NCBI RefSeq assembly: GCF_014204985.1
Contig: NZ_JACHMP010000002.1
Location: 1 to 37,084 of the forward strand
Direction of reading: 5' to 3'
DNA from: Streptosporangium becharense
GTDB lineage: Bacteria; Actinomycetota; Actinomycetes; Streptosporangiales; Streptosporangiaceae
DNA length: 37,084 nucleotides
Shown here: piece after piece, positions 23,190 through 29,790 of the stretch
Numbering within the stretch: the first letter of the stretch is position 1
Layout: every line of letters starts with the position of its first letter
Program-made: the position numbers and the translations under genes
The notes under the pieces: generated by a model
The model's database searches: none
What the model was told of the DNA's origin: nothing
The model's input: the letters and a program-made list of their open reading frames with translations, nothing else

Positions 23190-24689
23190 TCAGTAGATGT
23201 TGGCGAGCGGGTCATAGTCGGTGGTGACCAGGTGCGCCCTGGTCTCATACGCCCACCGCGCGGTCGTCGCCACGACCAGCGGGGAGATGTCCGCGGTGGA
23301 GATCCGCCGGCCCCAAGCCCAGGCGTCGCCGAGCGGGCGGGTCTTGGCGCCGGTGATGGCGGTCGTCAGCTCGTCTTGGCCGATGTGGCGCAGCGTCCCT
23401 TGCGTGACGGCGTCAGCGAACTGCCCACAGGATGCCGCGACCTCAGAGGCGGTCGGGATCGCCAGGTCGCCCCGCTTGGGCCTGTCGGGGTCCTCCGGGC
23501 GGCAGATCCCCTTCTTCTCCAAGTCCACCAGCAGCGAACCGGCCGGGCCCTTGGCGTCCACGCCGATCGCCACCGGATCCCACCGCTGCCGCAGCTCGGC
23601 CAGCCGCCCCACCAACCAGTCAGTACCGGGCCGCCGATCCACGATCTCGACATGCCCCAGCCCGTCGGCGCGCAGCCCGTACACGCCGATGCATGCGCTG
23701 TCCCGCGACGGGGTGACGTCGACGGCGAACGCCACCGGCCCCTCGCGCCGCGAGTCGGGGTCGGTCAGGGCCTGCCATACGCCGATCTCCAGGACGCTCG
23801 GCCCGGCCGCCGCCCGGGGCAGCCACACGCCGAGCCGCTCGACGGGGAATGCCTCGCCGAGCCCGGACGGCTTGGCCTCGTCCTCAACGGTTTCCTCGGT
23901 GATCCGGACGCCGAGCGCCGGGTTGCACGCGTACCACAGATCGCGGTCGGTCGCCGCGCGGCGCCGGTCGGCCGGGTCGTCCAGGTCCAGATCGGCGCCC
24001 CAGTCGAAATGCGCCAGCCGCTCGGCGCCGGCCTCGCCGTCGGCGCGCAGCCCGTACACCCACGCGGCCGGGTCGTCCGGCGGGGTGCCGAAGAACCACT
24101 CCTGCGGGTTCGGCCGGGCGCTGAGCGTCGGCAGCGTGGCGGCCCGATGCTGCGCGGTCAGCTCCTGGGCCTCGTCCAGGACGTTCTTGTCACCGCTGAA
24201 CCCGCGGCCGCTGCCCTTCGACCGGGCGATGAAGCGCAGCCGGGCGCCGCCCGCCGCGCGGGTCAGCTCGATGCCCTGCTCGCCGTTGGCCTGCCAATAC
24301 CGGTTGACCCGCCGGTCCAGGTCCGGCGTCTGCTCGCACAGGCCCTTGATCCGCAGGAACGCCTCTTGGGCGGTCTTGTACTCGTGGGCGGAGTGCAAGA
24401 TGAGCTTCTCGCCGAGCAGGAACAGCCAGGCGAGCTCCAGCGCTTCGATGATGCCGCCCTTGCCGTTCTGCCTCGGCACCCACACGCTGACCTTGGTTGC
24501 CGCCCACCGGCCGTCGGCCTGCTCGCCCAGGCCGTGCGTCAGGACGTACTGCTGCCACGGGTCGAGGATCAGCCCGGCGGACGCGGCCAGCTCGATCACC
24601 TCGGGCGCGGCCGAGGTGGCGTAGGCCGGCCATCTACCGACTCGCGGCGTCTGCGCGCCGCGCCGCACGCCGAGCGGTGAGGTCGTCAA
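23190..24689 (-). CDS. terL: Terminase large subunit
   Basis: A 499-aa packaging motor. The ATPase half has a Walker A-like VPRQNGKGG (71-79) and Walker B KNVLDEAQ with Asp172/Glu173; the nuclease half has Asp324 (FAVDVTPS), Asp378 (IGVDAKG) and Asp455 (PLGDAWAW). It cuts concatemeric DNA and pumps it into the prohead. The TTG start at 24689 has AAGGAGG nine bases upstream and overlaps the small terminase gene by 56 bp; a TTG at 24725 is in frame but without a ribosome site. It is followed by the two small genes and the portal. Confidence 0.93.
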   Translation of the reverse strand: MTTSPLGVRRGAQTPRVGRWPAYATSAAPEVIELAASAGLILDPWQQYVLTHGLGEQADGRWAATKVSVWVPRQNGKGGIIEALELAWLFLLGEKLILHSAHEYKTAQEAFLRIKGLCEQTPDLDRRVNRYWQANGEQGIELTRAAGGARLRFIARSKGSGRGFSGDKNVLDEAQELTAQHRAATLPTLSARPNPQEWFFGTPPDDPAAWVYGLRADGEAGAERLAHFDWGADLDLDDPADRRRAATDRDLWYACNPALGVRITEETVEDEAKPSGLGEAFPVERLGVWLPRAAAGPSVLEIGVWQALTDPDSRREGPVAFAVDVTPSRDSACIGVYGLRADGLGHVEIVDRRPGTDWLVGRLAELRQRWDPVAIGVDAKGPAGSLLVDLEKKGICRPEDPDRPKRGDLAIPTASEVAASCGQFADAVTQGTLRHIGQDELTTAITGAKTRPLGDAWAWGRRISTADISPLVVATTARWAYETRAHLVTTDYDPLANIY

Positions 24690-24876
24690 CGGTGCTTGCC
24701 TCCTTCCCGCCCGCAAGCGCGTCAAGGTCGGCGATCACCGCACGCAGTTCCTTGGCGATCACCGCGGCGTCCCGGCCGGCCGCCCGGTGCAGCTCCCGGG
24801 CGAGCTTGTCGCGGATCGCCTCCAGGCTCGCGCGCCGGTCGCCCTCGGCGATGACCGTGGAAACCTGCCGTCTCAT
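24634..24876 (-). CDS. Terminase small subunit candidate
   Basis: An 80-aa, highly charged helical protein (RRQVSTVIAEGDRRASLEAIRDKLARELHRAAGRDAAVIAKELRAVIADLDALAGGKE). Small terminases of actinophages that lie before a large terminase often have this size and helical composition and recognise the packaging site, although this one lacks a clear HTH. The stop lies 56 bp inside the large subunit gene. Assignment rests on position. Confidence 0.7.
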   Translation of the reverse strand: MRRQVSTVIAEGDRRASLEAIRDKLARELHRAAGRDAAVIAKELRAVIADLDALAGGKEASTVDDLTARRAARRADAASR

Positions 24877-25029
24877 CCAAGATCACCCCCGTAATGCTCC
24901 GCGGAGAGAGATGCGGGAGAGGGTGGCATTGGGGTCACCCACCCGCCACCCAAAAAAGCCCTGACCTGCACAAACGCCGCGAGCGGTGGAAATGTTGGAA
25001 CGGCCGGGCTGGTGCCTGGTCGTGCTCGT

Positions 25030-25317
25030 TCACCACGCTTCGGACGTCCGCACCGGTCGACCGGCCTGCCCTGTCCGGTTGCCCCGGCGGCTGTTGCATC
25101 GCATGTGCGCCGGGCGCAGCAGCCGGATATCGCGTTCGGCGCCACCGAGGCTGATCGGGTCGACGTGATCGGCCGTCCAGCTCATCGGGTGCTTGGCCGG
25201 TAGGGACTTGTCGATGGGGTGTCCGCACAGCCAGCACACGTCACTGCCCGGGCTGGAGCGCAGCCTGTTCCACACGCGCCGCCAGGGGCGCCCGGCCCTC
25301 CCCTTGCTTCTGGCCAT
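25030..25317 (-). CDS. HNH endonuclease
   Basis: A 95-aa HNH nuclease: zinc cysteines Cys28/Cys31 (CWLCGHPID), DHVDP at 50-54 with the catalytic His51, and the final helix HMRCNSRRGNR (His71, Cys74, Asn75). HNH proteins next to terminases in HK97-like phages assist large terminase in cutting cohesive ends. ATG at 25317 sits behind GAGGGGGTGACC. A hairpin at 25417-25436 lies just upstream, and the non-coding strip beyond it may hold the cos site. Confidence 0.92.
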   Translation of the reverse strand: MARSKGRAGRPWRRVWNRLRSSPGSDVCWLCGHPIDKSLPAKHPMSWTADHVDPISLGGAERDIRLLRPAHMRCNSRRGNRTGQAGRPVRTSEAW

Positions 25318-25416
25318 GGTCACCCCCTCGGGCACGGGCGAGCGGCAGCCCATACCGCCCGCCCGCTTCCCCGCCTCCCGTACAAGCCCATCCCCACAGG
25401 CCCCGGACATGCGAAA

Positions 25417-25436
25417 GCCCCGCGCGATGGCGGGGC
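25417..25436 (-). terminator. Hairpin with T-run before the HNH gene
   Basis: Read leftward, GCCCCGC pairs with GCGGGGC around CATCGC, followed by TTT. It lies between the 25512 gene and the HNH gene and probably reduces read-through into the packaging operon. Confidence 0.6.
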
Positions 25437-25447
25437 CTCCTGGCTGC

Positions 25448-25501
25448 GGACATAGTGATCTCCGCAGAACTTCAGCGTGACAGGATATGATCGTCTCCGC
25501 A
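25448..25501. repeat. Two 19-bp imperfect repeats, candidate cos region
   Basis: GGACATAGTGATCTCCGCA (25448-25466) and GGATATGATCGTCTCCGCA (25483-25501) agree at 14 of 19 positions with a 35-bp pitch, in the only non-coding strip next to the HNH/terminase genes. The cos site of HK97-like phages usually lies here. The repeats could be terminase-binding sites. Seen as sequence; the role is inferred. Confidence 0.4.
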
Positions 25502-25511
25502 AGTGCGCAGG

Positions 25512-25778
25512 TCAGCGCCGCTCTCGGAGGGTCTCATCCGCGAGTGAGGCCAGCACGGCCGCGGCCGCAGAGATCTCCTGCAGATGGTCGGGCGGCAGGG
25601 TGGCCAGGGCCTTGCGCGCGGCTTCCAGGTCCCCGCGGTAGGCCCATCCCATGGCGCCCTGGGCGGCCAGGATGCGGCTCATCTGGTTGAACCCTTTGCC
25701 GAGCTCAGCGGCGGTGTTCTGCAGGGCCTTCTGCAGGTCCTTGGCCCACTCGGGCTGCTCGGGTGTCTGGTCGGTCAT
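25512..25778 (-). CDS. Small helical hypothetical protein
   Basis: An 88-aa protein (TDQTPEQPEWAKDLQKALQNTAAELGKGFNQMSRILAAQGAMGWAYRGDLEAARKALATLPPDHLQEISAAAAVLASLADETLRERR), almost all alpha-helix, with no known family that I recognise. ATG at 25778 has GAGAGG upstream. It is the last gene before the HNH-proximal terminator and belongs to the leftward unit beginning at 26622. Confidence 0.65.
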   Translation of the reverse strand: MTDQTPEQPEWAKDLQKALQNTAAELGKGFNQMSRILAAQGAMGWAYRGDLEAARKALATLPPDHLQEISAAAAVLASLADETLRERR

Positions 25779-25812
25779 GCTGGGATCCTCTCGTGTCGCG
25801 CGGGGGGTCGTC

Positions 25813-26055
25813 TCATGGTCGGCGGCGCCACTTCTCCAGCACCTGGATGGCCTGCCCAGGCAGGTAGATCCGCCCGGGCGGGAGCAACGCGTTGGCGATC
25901 TCGTCGGCGTAGCGCAGGGGATCGGCCGTGCCGATGGCCCAGGTACGCATGTCGAGGGCAAGGTCAGCTACACGGGCCAGGGCCTGCTCGGCACGCTCGG
26001 CGCGGGCACGGAGCTGGGCGAGCTCATCGGATGGTGAACGGTGGGGGGTGGGCAT
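25813..26055 (-). CDS. Small coiled-coil hypothetical protein
   Basis: An 80-aa protein: SPSDELAQLRARAERAEQALARVADLALDMRTWAIG is a coiled coil, followed by RYADEIANALLPPGRIYLPGQAIQVLEKW. ATG at 26055 with GGAAGG seven bases upstream. A 45-codon ORF starting at 26105 in another frame, placed exactly like the starts below the other two leaders, overlaps it, so initiation here may depend on translation of that short ORF. Function unknown. Confidence 0.6.
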   Translation of the reverse strand: MPTPHRSPSDELAQLRARAERAEQALARVADLALDMRTWAIGTADPLRYADEIANALLPPGRIYLPGQAIQVLEKWRRRP

Positions 26056-26105
26056 GGGGCGACCTTCCGTGTTCCGGGGCGGGGCGTGTTCTCCCGGGTT
26101 ACCAT
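25968..26105 (-). CDS. Possible 45-codon leader ORF overlapping the 25813 gene
   Basis: ATG at 26105 stands seven bases behind GGAGGAG, directly after the leader box shared with the genes at 26622 and 26887. The peptide (VTRENTPRPGTRKVAP, then Pro/Ser-rich) looks like a shadow of the other frame. Either it is a real regulatory uORF, or a one- or two-base change has split an older longer gene whose start was here. Confidence 0.25.
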   Translation of the reverse strand: MVTRENTPRPGTRKVAPCPPPTVHHPMSSPSSVPAPSVPSRPWPV

Positions 26106-26190
26106 GAGGGGACTCCTCCGGGAGTTTTCAACCTGTGGGACCGGCGAGGCTTCCGATTTAGAACCCTTCGGGGTTCCGCCTCGCCGGTCC
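26105..26190 (-). ncRNA. Structured leader element, copy 3 (nested hairpin plus box)
   Basis: Read leftward: a 13-bp stem made by 26178-26190 with 26138-26150, an inner 6-bp hairpin 26161-26176 (GAACCC/GGGTTC) in its loop together with TCGGAA, then the 13-base box at 26122-26134, then GGAGGAG at 26113-26119. The box is identical to those before the 26622 and 26887 genes. The same sequence may also work as an attenuator between the 26248 and 25813 genes. Confidence 0.5.
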
Positions 26191-26210
26191 TTCGTGCTGT
26201 ACGGGCGGGG

Positions 26211-26239
26211 GCCGCCCCGGGCCGGGTGCCCGGGGCGGC
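26211..26239 (-). terminator. 11-bp GC-rich hairpin after the 26248 gene
   Basis: GCCGCCCCGGG (26211-26221) pairs with CCCGGGGCGGC (26229-26239) around a 7-nt loop, eight bases after the stop of the 26248 gene. Probably a terminator or mRNA end stabiliser, preceding the structured element at 26138-26190. Confidence 0.55.
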
Positions 26240-26247
26240 GGGGTGGC

Positions 26248-26622
26248 TCAGTCCTCGGAGGGCCTGAGCCGGGTCTCGGCGATGTCCGCGAGGTTCTTGA
26301 GACGGAGCAGCCCGTAGGCCATCGTCTCCAGGCGCCACTCGTCGGGGCCGAGGGCGTCAGCCATCACGCCGAGGTCGCGGACGGTCAGCCACTCCAGGAG
26401 CAGCTTGTCCATGACCCCTGCCAGGACGCGCTCCAGCGGGAGGTCCCGCATAGCGATCCTGGCCCGGTCGATGGCGACGGCGGCCAGGGGGCCGCTCCAG
26501 TTCTCGTCCTTGATCGAGGGGATCCCGATCGGGAGGGGCAGCCAGCCCAACAGCTTGCCGATGCGGGTGTATGCCCCCAGGAGCGCGATGCTCAGTTCGT
26601 CGAGCTGGTCGTGGTTGTCCAC
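26248..26622 (-). CDS. Hypothetical phage protein under the leftward divergent promoter
   Basis: A 124-aa helical protein (DQLDELSIALLGAYTRIGKLLGWLPLPIGIPSIKDENWSGPLAAVAIDRARIAMRDLPLERVLAGVMDKLLLEWLTVRDLGVMADALGPDEWRLETMAYGLLRLKNLADI). GTG at 26622 is six bases after AGGAG, fixing the start. It is the first gene of the leftward unit driven by the mirror-image promoter, and has the structured leader. I recognise no family; an early or middle function is suggested by its promoter. Confidence 0.7.
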   Translation of the reverse strand: MDNHDQLDELSIALLGAYTRIGKLLGWLPLPIGIPSIKDENWSGPLAAVAIDRARIAMRDLPLERVLAGVMDKLLLEWLTVRDLGVMADALGPDEWRLETMAYGLLRLKNLADIAETRLRPSED

Positions 26623-26638
26623 TGTTTTCTCCTCTGTT

Positions 26639-26687
26639 GAGTTTTCAACCTGGCTGTCGGTTCGGGTTTCCGACTCCCTTGCCGACA
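26639..26687 (-). ncRNA. Structured 5' leader element, copy 1 (for the 26248 gene)
   Basis: Read leftward: TGTCGG (26682-26687) pairs with CCGACA (26655-26660), enclosing GGG-AGTCGGAAA-CCC; then the box AGGTTGAAAACTC (26639-26651); then GAGGAG (26629-26634) before GTG. The outer pair C:G at its fourth position is T:A in copy 2, a compensatory change that supports pairing. Confidence 0.55.
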
Positions 26688-26827
26688 CCTGAAACTATAC
26701 CGCAGTTCTGTCCCGGACGGAAGATCGCCGAGCGGCGAATCCACGGATTTCTCACCACCCGATTCCGGCAACAAGGGGCGGCATCCCGCTTCCCGCAGGG
26801 GCAGAACTGCGGTATAGTTTCAGGTGT
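26685..26827. promoter_or_regulatory. Mirror-image divergent promoters with identical 26-bp arms
   Basis: 26685-26710 and 26802-26827 are perfect inverted copies. Each contains TATAGT as -10; 17 bp upstream are TTCCCG (26790-26795, rightward) and TTCCGT (26717-26722 on the minus strand, leftward). The -35 hexamers are far from TTGACA but alike, so the promoters may need an activator or a special sigma factor. The 91 bp between carry no gene. The common arm includes an operator-like CAGAACTGCGG segment. Confidence 0.6.
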
Positions 26828-26881
26828 TGGGAGGGCGTCGGAAACCCGCCCAGCACGAAGGTTGAAAACTCAAGAGAGGAG
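26824..26881 (+). ncRNA. Structured 5' leader element, copy 2 (for the 26887 gene)
   Basis: GTGTTGGG (26824-26831) pairs with CCCAGCAC (26849-26856, one G:T pair), enclosing GGG-CGTCGGAAA-CCC; then box AGGTTGAAAACTC (26859-26871) and GAGGAG (26876-26881) five bases before ATG. Same architecture as copy 1 on the opposite strand. Confidence 0.55.
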
Positions 26882-26886
26882 CCCAG

Positions 26887-27354
26887 ATGGGTGCAACCAC
26901 TCATCACCGCACCAGCGTCGTGATCCGGCTCGCCGGACAGCACGACACCTTGGTGGAGGCCGGGGAGGAGATCATCCGGGTAGCCATCCCCGGTGCGATG
27001 ATCACCATCACGGACTGGACGGCCGCCTGGTCGATCTGGAAGACCTGGCGAGAGGCCAACAGCGCGATCCCCAAGCTCTTCCCCAGCGGAGAGCAGGCAC
27101 CGGCCTACCGGGCACACCCGGACTCCCTGGTTCTCGCGTCCGTCGCCTACAAGGCAGCCGTCAAGGGGCGCGACATCCAGGGCAAGACCCCAAGGCACAG
27201 CCCCAGCGGGTGCGGTGAGCTGAAGGTTCGGCTGGAGTCTCTGGTCATCATCTGCGATGACCGGGATGCAGCCGAGACGCAGGTTGCCACCTGGGCCCGG
27301 ATGTACGACCTCGCACAGAGCGAGGTCTGGCCGGGCAGGCTGGCCGAGCGGTAA
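26887..27354 (+). CDS. Hypothetical phage protein under the rightward divergent promoter
   Basis: A 155-aa protein (RTSVVIRLAGQHDTLVEAGEEIIRVAIPGAMITITDWTAAWSIWKTWREANSAIPKLFPSGEQAPAYRAHPDSLVLASVAYKAAVKGRDIQGK, later GELKVRLESLVIICDDRDAAETQVATWARMYDLAQ). Mixed alpha/beta, no membrane segment, no family I recognise. ATG at 26887 follows GAGGAG. It begins the only rightward transcript in the middle of the phage, followed by a hairpin and two small genes. The shared leader implies co-regulation with the leftward 26248 unit. Confidence 0.7.
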   Translation: MGATTHHRTSVVIRLAGQHDTLVEAGEEIIRVAIPGAMITITDWTAAWSIWKTWREANSAIPKLFPSGEQAPAYRAHPDSLVLASVAYKAAVKGRDIQGKTPRHSPSGCGELKVRLESLVIICDDRDAAETQVATWARMYDLAQSEVWPGRLAER

Positions 27355-27360
27355 CCAGCC

Positions 27361-27385
27361 GGGGGCGGTCCACAGGGCCGCCCCC
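27361..27385 (+). terminator. 8-bp G+C hairpin after the 26887 gene
   Basis: GGGGGCGG (27361-27368) pairs with CCGCCCCC (27378-27385) around nine bases. Weak terminator or attenuator before the 27478 gene; no T-run. Confidence 0.4.
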
Positions 27386-27477
27386 CTTCGGGCCGCCGTC
27401 CACAGAACGCGGTTCGGGCTCCTCTCTGATGCGGCCAGGCGCCCAAGCTGAAGGCCGCGTACCGAAAGGAAGTGCTC

Positions 27478-27726
27478 ATGTTCGAGATCCGAGACGACCT
27501 CGGTCACCGGCTCGGCCAGGTGCCGACCTTTGAACGAGCGGAGGAGTTGCTGGAGGACCTGTGCCGCGCGGCGCACGCCCAGGCCGTCGCCCACGGCGAG
27601 GGGACGAGCGACCTGTGGCACCGGTTCACGGTCACCGACACGACCACCGGCGAACAGGTCGCGTTCCGCAGCTACAACCCCGACCCGGACAGGCCGTATG
27701 AGCCGCTGAACCAGGAGGACCGATGA
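27478..27726 (+). CDS. Small hypothetical protein
   Basis: An 82-aa protein (MFEIRDDLGHRLGQVPTFERAEELLEDLCRAAHAQAVAHGEGTSDLWHRFTVTDTTTGEQVAFRSYNPDPDRPYEPL). The predicted beta-alpha-beta pattern is like small phage-encoded modifiers, but I cannot name the family. ATG at 27478 with AGGAAG upstream; the stop overlaps the next gene's start (ATGA). Cotranscribed with the DNA-binding 27723 protein. Confidence 0.65.
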   Translation: MFEIRDDLGHRLGQVPTFERAEELLEDLCRAAHAQAVAHGEGTSDLWHRFTVTDTTTGEQVAFRSYNPDPDRPYEPLNQEDR

Positions 27727-28166
27727 TCCCGCACGGCAGAGAGGCGATCGACGCCAAGGGTGTTGCCGAGGCGCTCGGGATGGCCTACAAGACGTTCCGC
27801 AACAAGGGGGGTGCCGAACACTTCGGTCTGCAGCCGTTCGTACCGGGCCGTCGTAAGCCGCTGTACGACCGCGCCCAGGTCGAGGCCGTACGGGACGGTC
27901 GGGTGCTGCCGACGTGGTCGATCGGCACACGGCAGCACCCGGACGATCTGCTGGACGAACAGGATGTCGCCGAGGCGCTCGGCATCACCTACGCGGCGGT
28001 TCGCAAGGACCGGTCAGCTGGCCGGTTGCCTGGCTGGGTCGACGTGTGCGGGGTGGCCCACATCAAGCGGGCCGCTCTGCGACTGGTGATCGCTTCACGT
28101 CCGGGCCGGGGGGTCGGCGGGGGACGGCCACGCAAGGCTACAGACGCGGATCGTCAAGCAGGGTGA
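27723..28166 (+). CDS. DNA-binding protein with two excisionase-like HTH motifs
   Basis: A 147-aa protein with two similar helix-turn-helix segments, residues ~9-30 (DAKGVAEALGMAYKTFRNKGG) and ~77-103 (DEQDVAEALGITYAAVRKDRSAGRLPGW), each followed by a basic stretch. The VAEALGIxYxxVxK pattern resembles MerR/AlpA/excisionase-type binders. The C-terminus is Gly/Arg-rich. It could regulate excision or early genes. Its 3' end overlaps the convergent 28138 gene by 29 bp, so read-through from either side would make antisense RNA. Confidence 0.75.
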   Translation: MIPHGREAIDAKGVAEALGMAYKTFRNKGGAEHFGLQPFVPGRRKPLYDRAQVEAVRDGRVLPTWSIGTRQHPDDLLDEQDVAEALGITYAAVRKDRSAGRLPGWVDVCGVAHIKRAALRLVIASRPGRGVGGGRPRKATDADRQAG

Positions 28167-28353
28167 AGCCGTCGGCGTCGCCGTCGCTGAGCGTCTGGAC
28201 GGTGAAGGCCCTACCGGGCAGCTCGTTCGCGGGCAGCCCGGCCTGAGCGGCGATACGCGAGGCCGACACCCGCAGCGGCGCGGCCGCCGGGTGGCGCGGG
28301 GTGATGAGCTCGGCGACGTCGCCAACGGTGATCAGGACGCGAACGGTAGTCAT
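28138..28353 (-). CDS. Small hypothetical protein at the end of the leftward chain
   Basis: A 71-aa protein from ATG 28353 (or 74 aa from ATG 28362): TTVRVLITVGDVAELITPRHPAAAPLRVSASRIAAQAGLPANELPGRAFTVQTLSDGDADGFTLLDDPRL. Short beta/alpha composition, no recognised family; the 'VSASRIAAQAGLPANELPGR' part resembles actinophage small proteins involved in host take-over only in general style. It is the last gene of the leftward chain and overlaps the convergent 27723 gene. Confidence 0.6.
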   Translation of the reverse strand: MTTVRVLITVGDVAELITPRHPAAAPLRVSASRIAAQAGLPANELPGRAFTVQTLSDGDADGFTLLDDPRL

Positions 28354-28389
28354 GGAGTCCATTCTTTCTGTGAGTGGGCAAGGGGTTGG

Positions 28390-29331
28390 TCAGGCAGCGC
28401 GGGGCGGGCTCGGCCGGGCGGCCCGGATCCGCCGGCACGTCTGATGCCGGCACCGGGCGCAGGCCGGGCCGGCCAGGTCGACGGCCTCCAGGCCCTCCAG
28501 CAGGGCCAGGACGTCGCCGACCCGGTACAGCGGATGGTGATGGTCGCCGCGGCCGCGCGAGAGGAGTAGGCCGCGCTGGGCCCACTGCCGGACCCGCTCG
28601 GGGGTGACCGGGCGGTCCAGGCGGGTCAGGGCCCGGGCGATCTCGGCCGCGGTGCCCAGCACTCCCTCGGCCTCGCGCAGCAGCCACGCGCGACGGGCCC
28701 GGACGTCGGTGATGGCGCCGCACCGGCACTGCACCAGCCGGGCGCCGGGGCGCGCGTACAGGTCGGTCATGCAGGTGCGGCCGTCGTCGCCGCGGTGGGA
28801 GCACGGCCCGCAGTAGACGAGCTCGGCGCCGCGGCCGCGGTCAATCGCGTTCCGCGCGTGGCGGATCGCGGCGCCGAGTTCGTCGACGGCTTCCCCGCCG
28901 GCCGGGTGCCGGCGAAGGTCTGGGATCCGGTCGGCGAGCCAGGCGGCCATCGCCGGCAGCGTGTTCTTCGGCAGGATCCGCGTGGTGATCCACGCGCACG
29001 ACCCGTGCCCGCACCGGCTCGGGCAGGCCGGGCCGACCGGCTGGCCGTGCCGGTCCAGGACGCGCACCCACCCGGCCAGCGCCGAGCGGAGTACGGCGAT
29101 GGCCTCGGCGGCCGCTTCGCCGTAGCCCAGCGGAGTCTCGGCGCCGCGGCGGCCGCCGCCGCCGAGCCGGGCCTGGCGGGCCAGCGCGGTGTCGAGCTCG
29201 GCGGCCAGGCCGTCGGCGTCGGCCACCTCGGCGAGGTGCTGGTGTAGCTCGGCGCCGCAGCTGACGCACGCCGCGGCGCCGTCCGGGGACGGGCGGCTGC
29301 AGCCGGGCACCTCGCACAGCGGGTAGGTCAC
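28390..29331 (-). CDS. Zinc-ribbon-rich protein with C-terminal MerR-like HTH
   Basis: A 313-aa protein containing at least five cysteine pairs or knuckles: Cys6/11/22/25, CGHGSC (107-112), CGPC (174-177) and Cys187, CRC (202-204), and CARC...C (291-299). Residues ~225-280 (GTAAEIARALTRLDRPVTPERVRQWAQRGLLLSRGRGDHHHPLYRVGDVLALLEG) form a MerR-type winged HTH. I know such multi-zinc proteins from actinophage early regions only as hypothetical DNA-binding proteins. GTG overlaps the previous stop (GTGA). A regulatory or replication role is inferred. Confidence 0.75.
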   Translation of the reverse strand: MTYPLCEVPGCSRPSPDGAAACVSCGAELHQHLAEVADADGLAAELDTALARQARLGGGGRRGAETPLGYGEAAAEAIAVLRSALAGWVRVLDRHGQPVGPACPSRCGHGSCAWITTRILPKNTLPAMAAWLADRIPDLRRHPAGGEAVDELGAAIRHARNAIDRGRGAELVYCGPCSHRGDDGRTCMTDLYARPGARLVQCRCGAITDVRARRAWLLREAEGVLGTAAEIARALTRLDRPVTPERVRQWAQRGLLLSRGRGDHHHPLYRVGDVLALLEGLEAVDLAGPACARCRHQTCRRIRAARPSPPRAA

Positions 29332-29519
29332 TGGCGGTCCAGGGTCCTTGTCGTGTTGGTGATGTCGGGGACGAAGGCGCCGCGGCGGCCGCCGCGGCGG
29401 TGGGTGTCGCAGGCGCGCACCCACCCGGCGGGTGTCCAGCGCCAGCCGGTCGCCGGGCGGCACCCGTAGGCGCACGGCTCGGCCGGGGCGGGCGCCGGTG
29501 GTGCCGGCCGGTCAGTCAT
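29328..29519 (-). CDS. Small protein with two cysteine motifs
   Basis: A 63-aa Pro/Arg-rich protein: PAEPCAYGCRPATGWRWTPAGWVRACDTHRRGG, with three cysteines and one His that could form a tiny zinc site (CAYGC, CDTH). ATG at 29519 overlaps the previous gene by 8 bp and its stop overlaps the next GTG, the dense packing usual here. Function unknown. Confidence 0.6.
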   Translation of the reverse strand: MTDRPAPPAPAPAEPCAYGCRPATGWRWTPAGWVRACDTHRRGGRRGAFVPDITNTTRTLDRQ

Positions 29520-29790
29520 GGTCGATCCTCACCACGCCGTGCTGCGCGGCCAGGAAGTCGGCGCTGGTTGCGGCGGCCGCCGCGGTGGCGGCCAGCTCGC
29601 TGTGCGCCGGGCCGTGCTGAGCGGTCAGGTGCGCCAGTTCGTGCTCGGCCAGGGCGGCGGGCAGGTCCCAGATCATGATGACCACGCTCCCGTCGGGCTG
29701 CTCGATCCCCACCGCGACCGTGCCGAGGCGCTCGGCGCCGTCTGCGGCGGGCGTGGCCGGTCGCTCCAGGGTGGGGTGGGCGTTATCCAC
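29512..29790 (-). CDS. Small hypothetical protein with HELAHL motif
   Basis: A 92-aa protein with an N-terminal beta segment (RLGTVAVGIEQPDGSVVIMIWDLPAALAEHELAHLTAQHGPAHSELAATAAAAAT). AEHELAHL has the look of a HExxH metal-site sequence, but the residues after it do not make a peptidase. GTG at 29790 with GGAGG upstream overlaps the 35-aa gene before it. Unknown function. Confidence 0.6.
   Translation of the reverse strand: MDNAHPTLERPATPAADGAERLGTVAVGIEQPDGSVVIMIWDLPAALAEHELAHLTAQHGPAHSELAATAAAAATSADFLAAQHGVVRIDHD

Noticed and set aside
24877..25029. Open frame ending in GGATGA at the small terminase start
   Set aside because: The ATGA overlap is suggestive, but any start within the strip gives only ~32 residues with no ribosome site, and the longer one lies inside HNH.
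26752..27930. 392-codon leftward ORF covering the divergent promoter and the 26887 gene
   Set aside because: Arg/Pro/Gly-rich antisense reading without ribosome site, incompatible with the promoter and leader structures.
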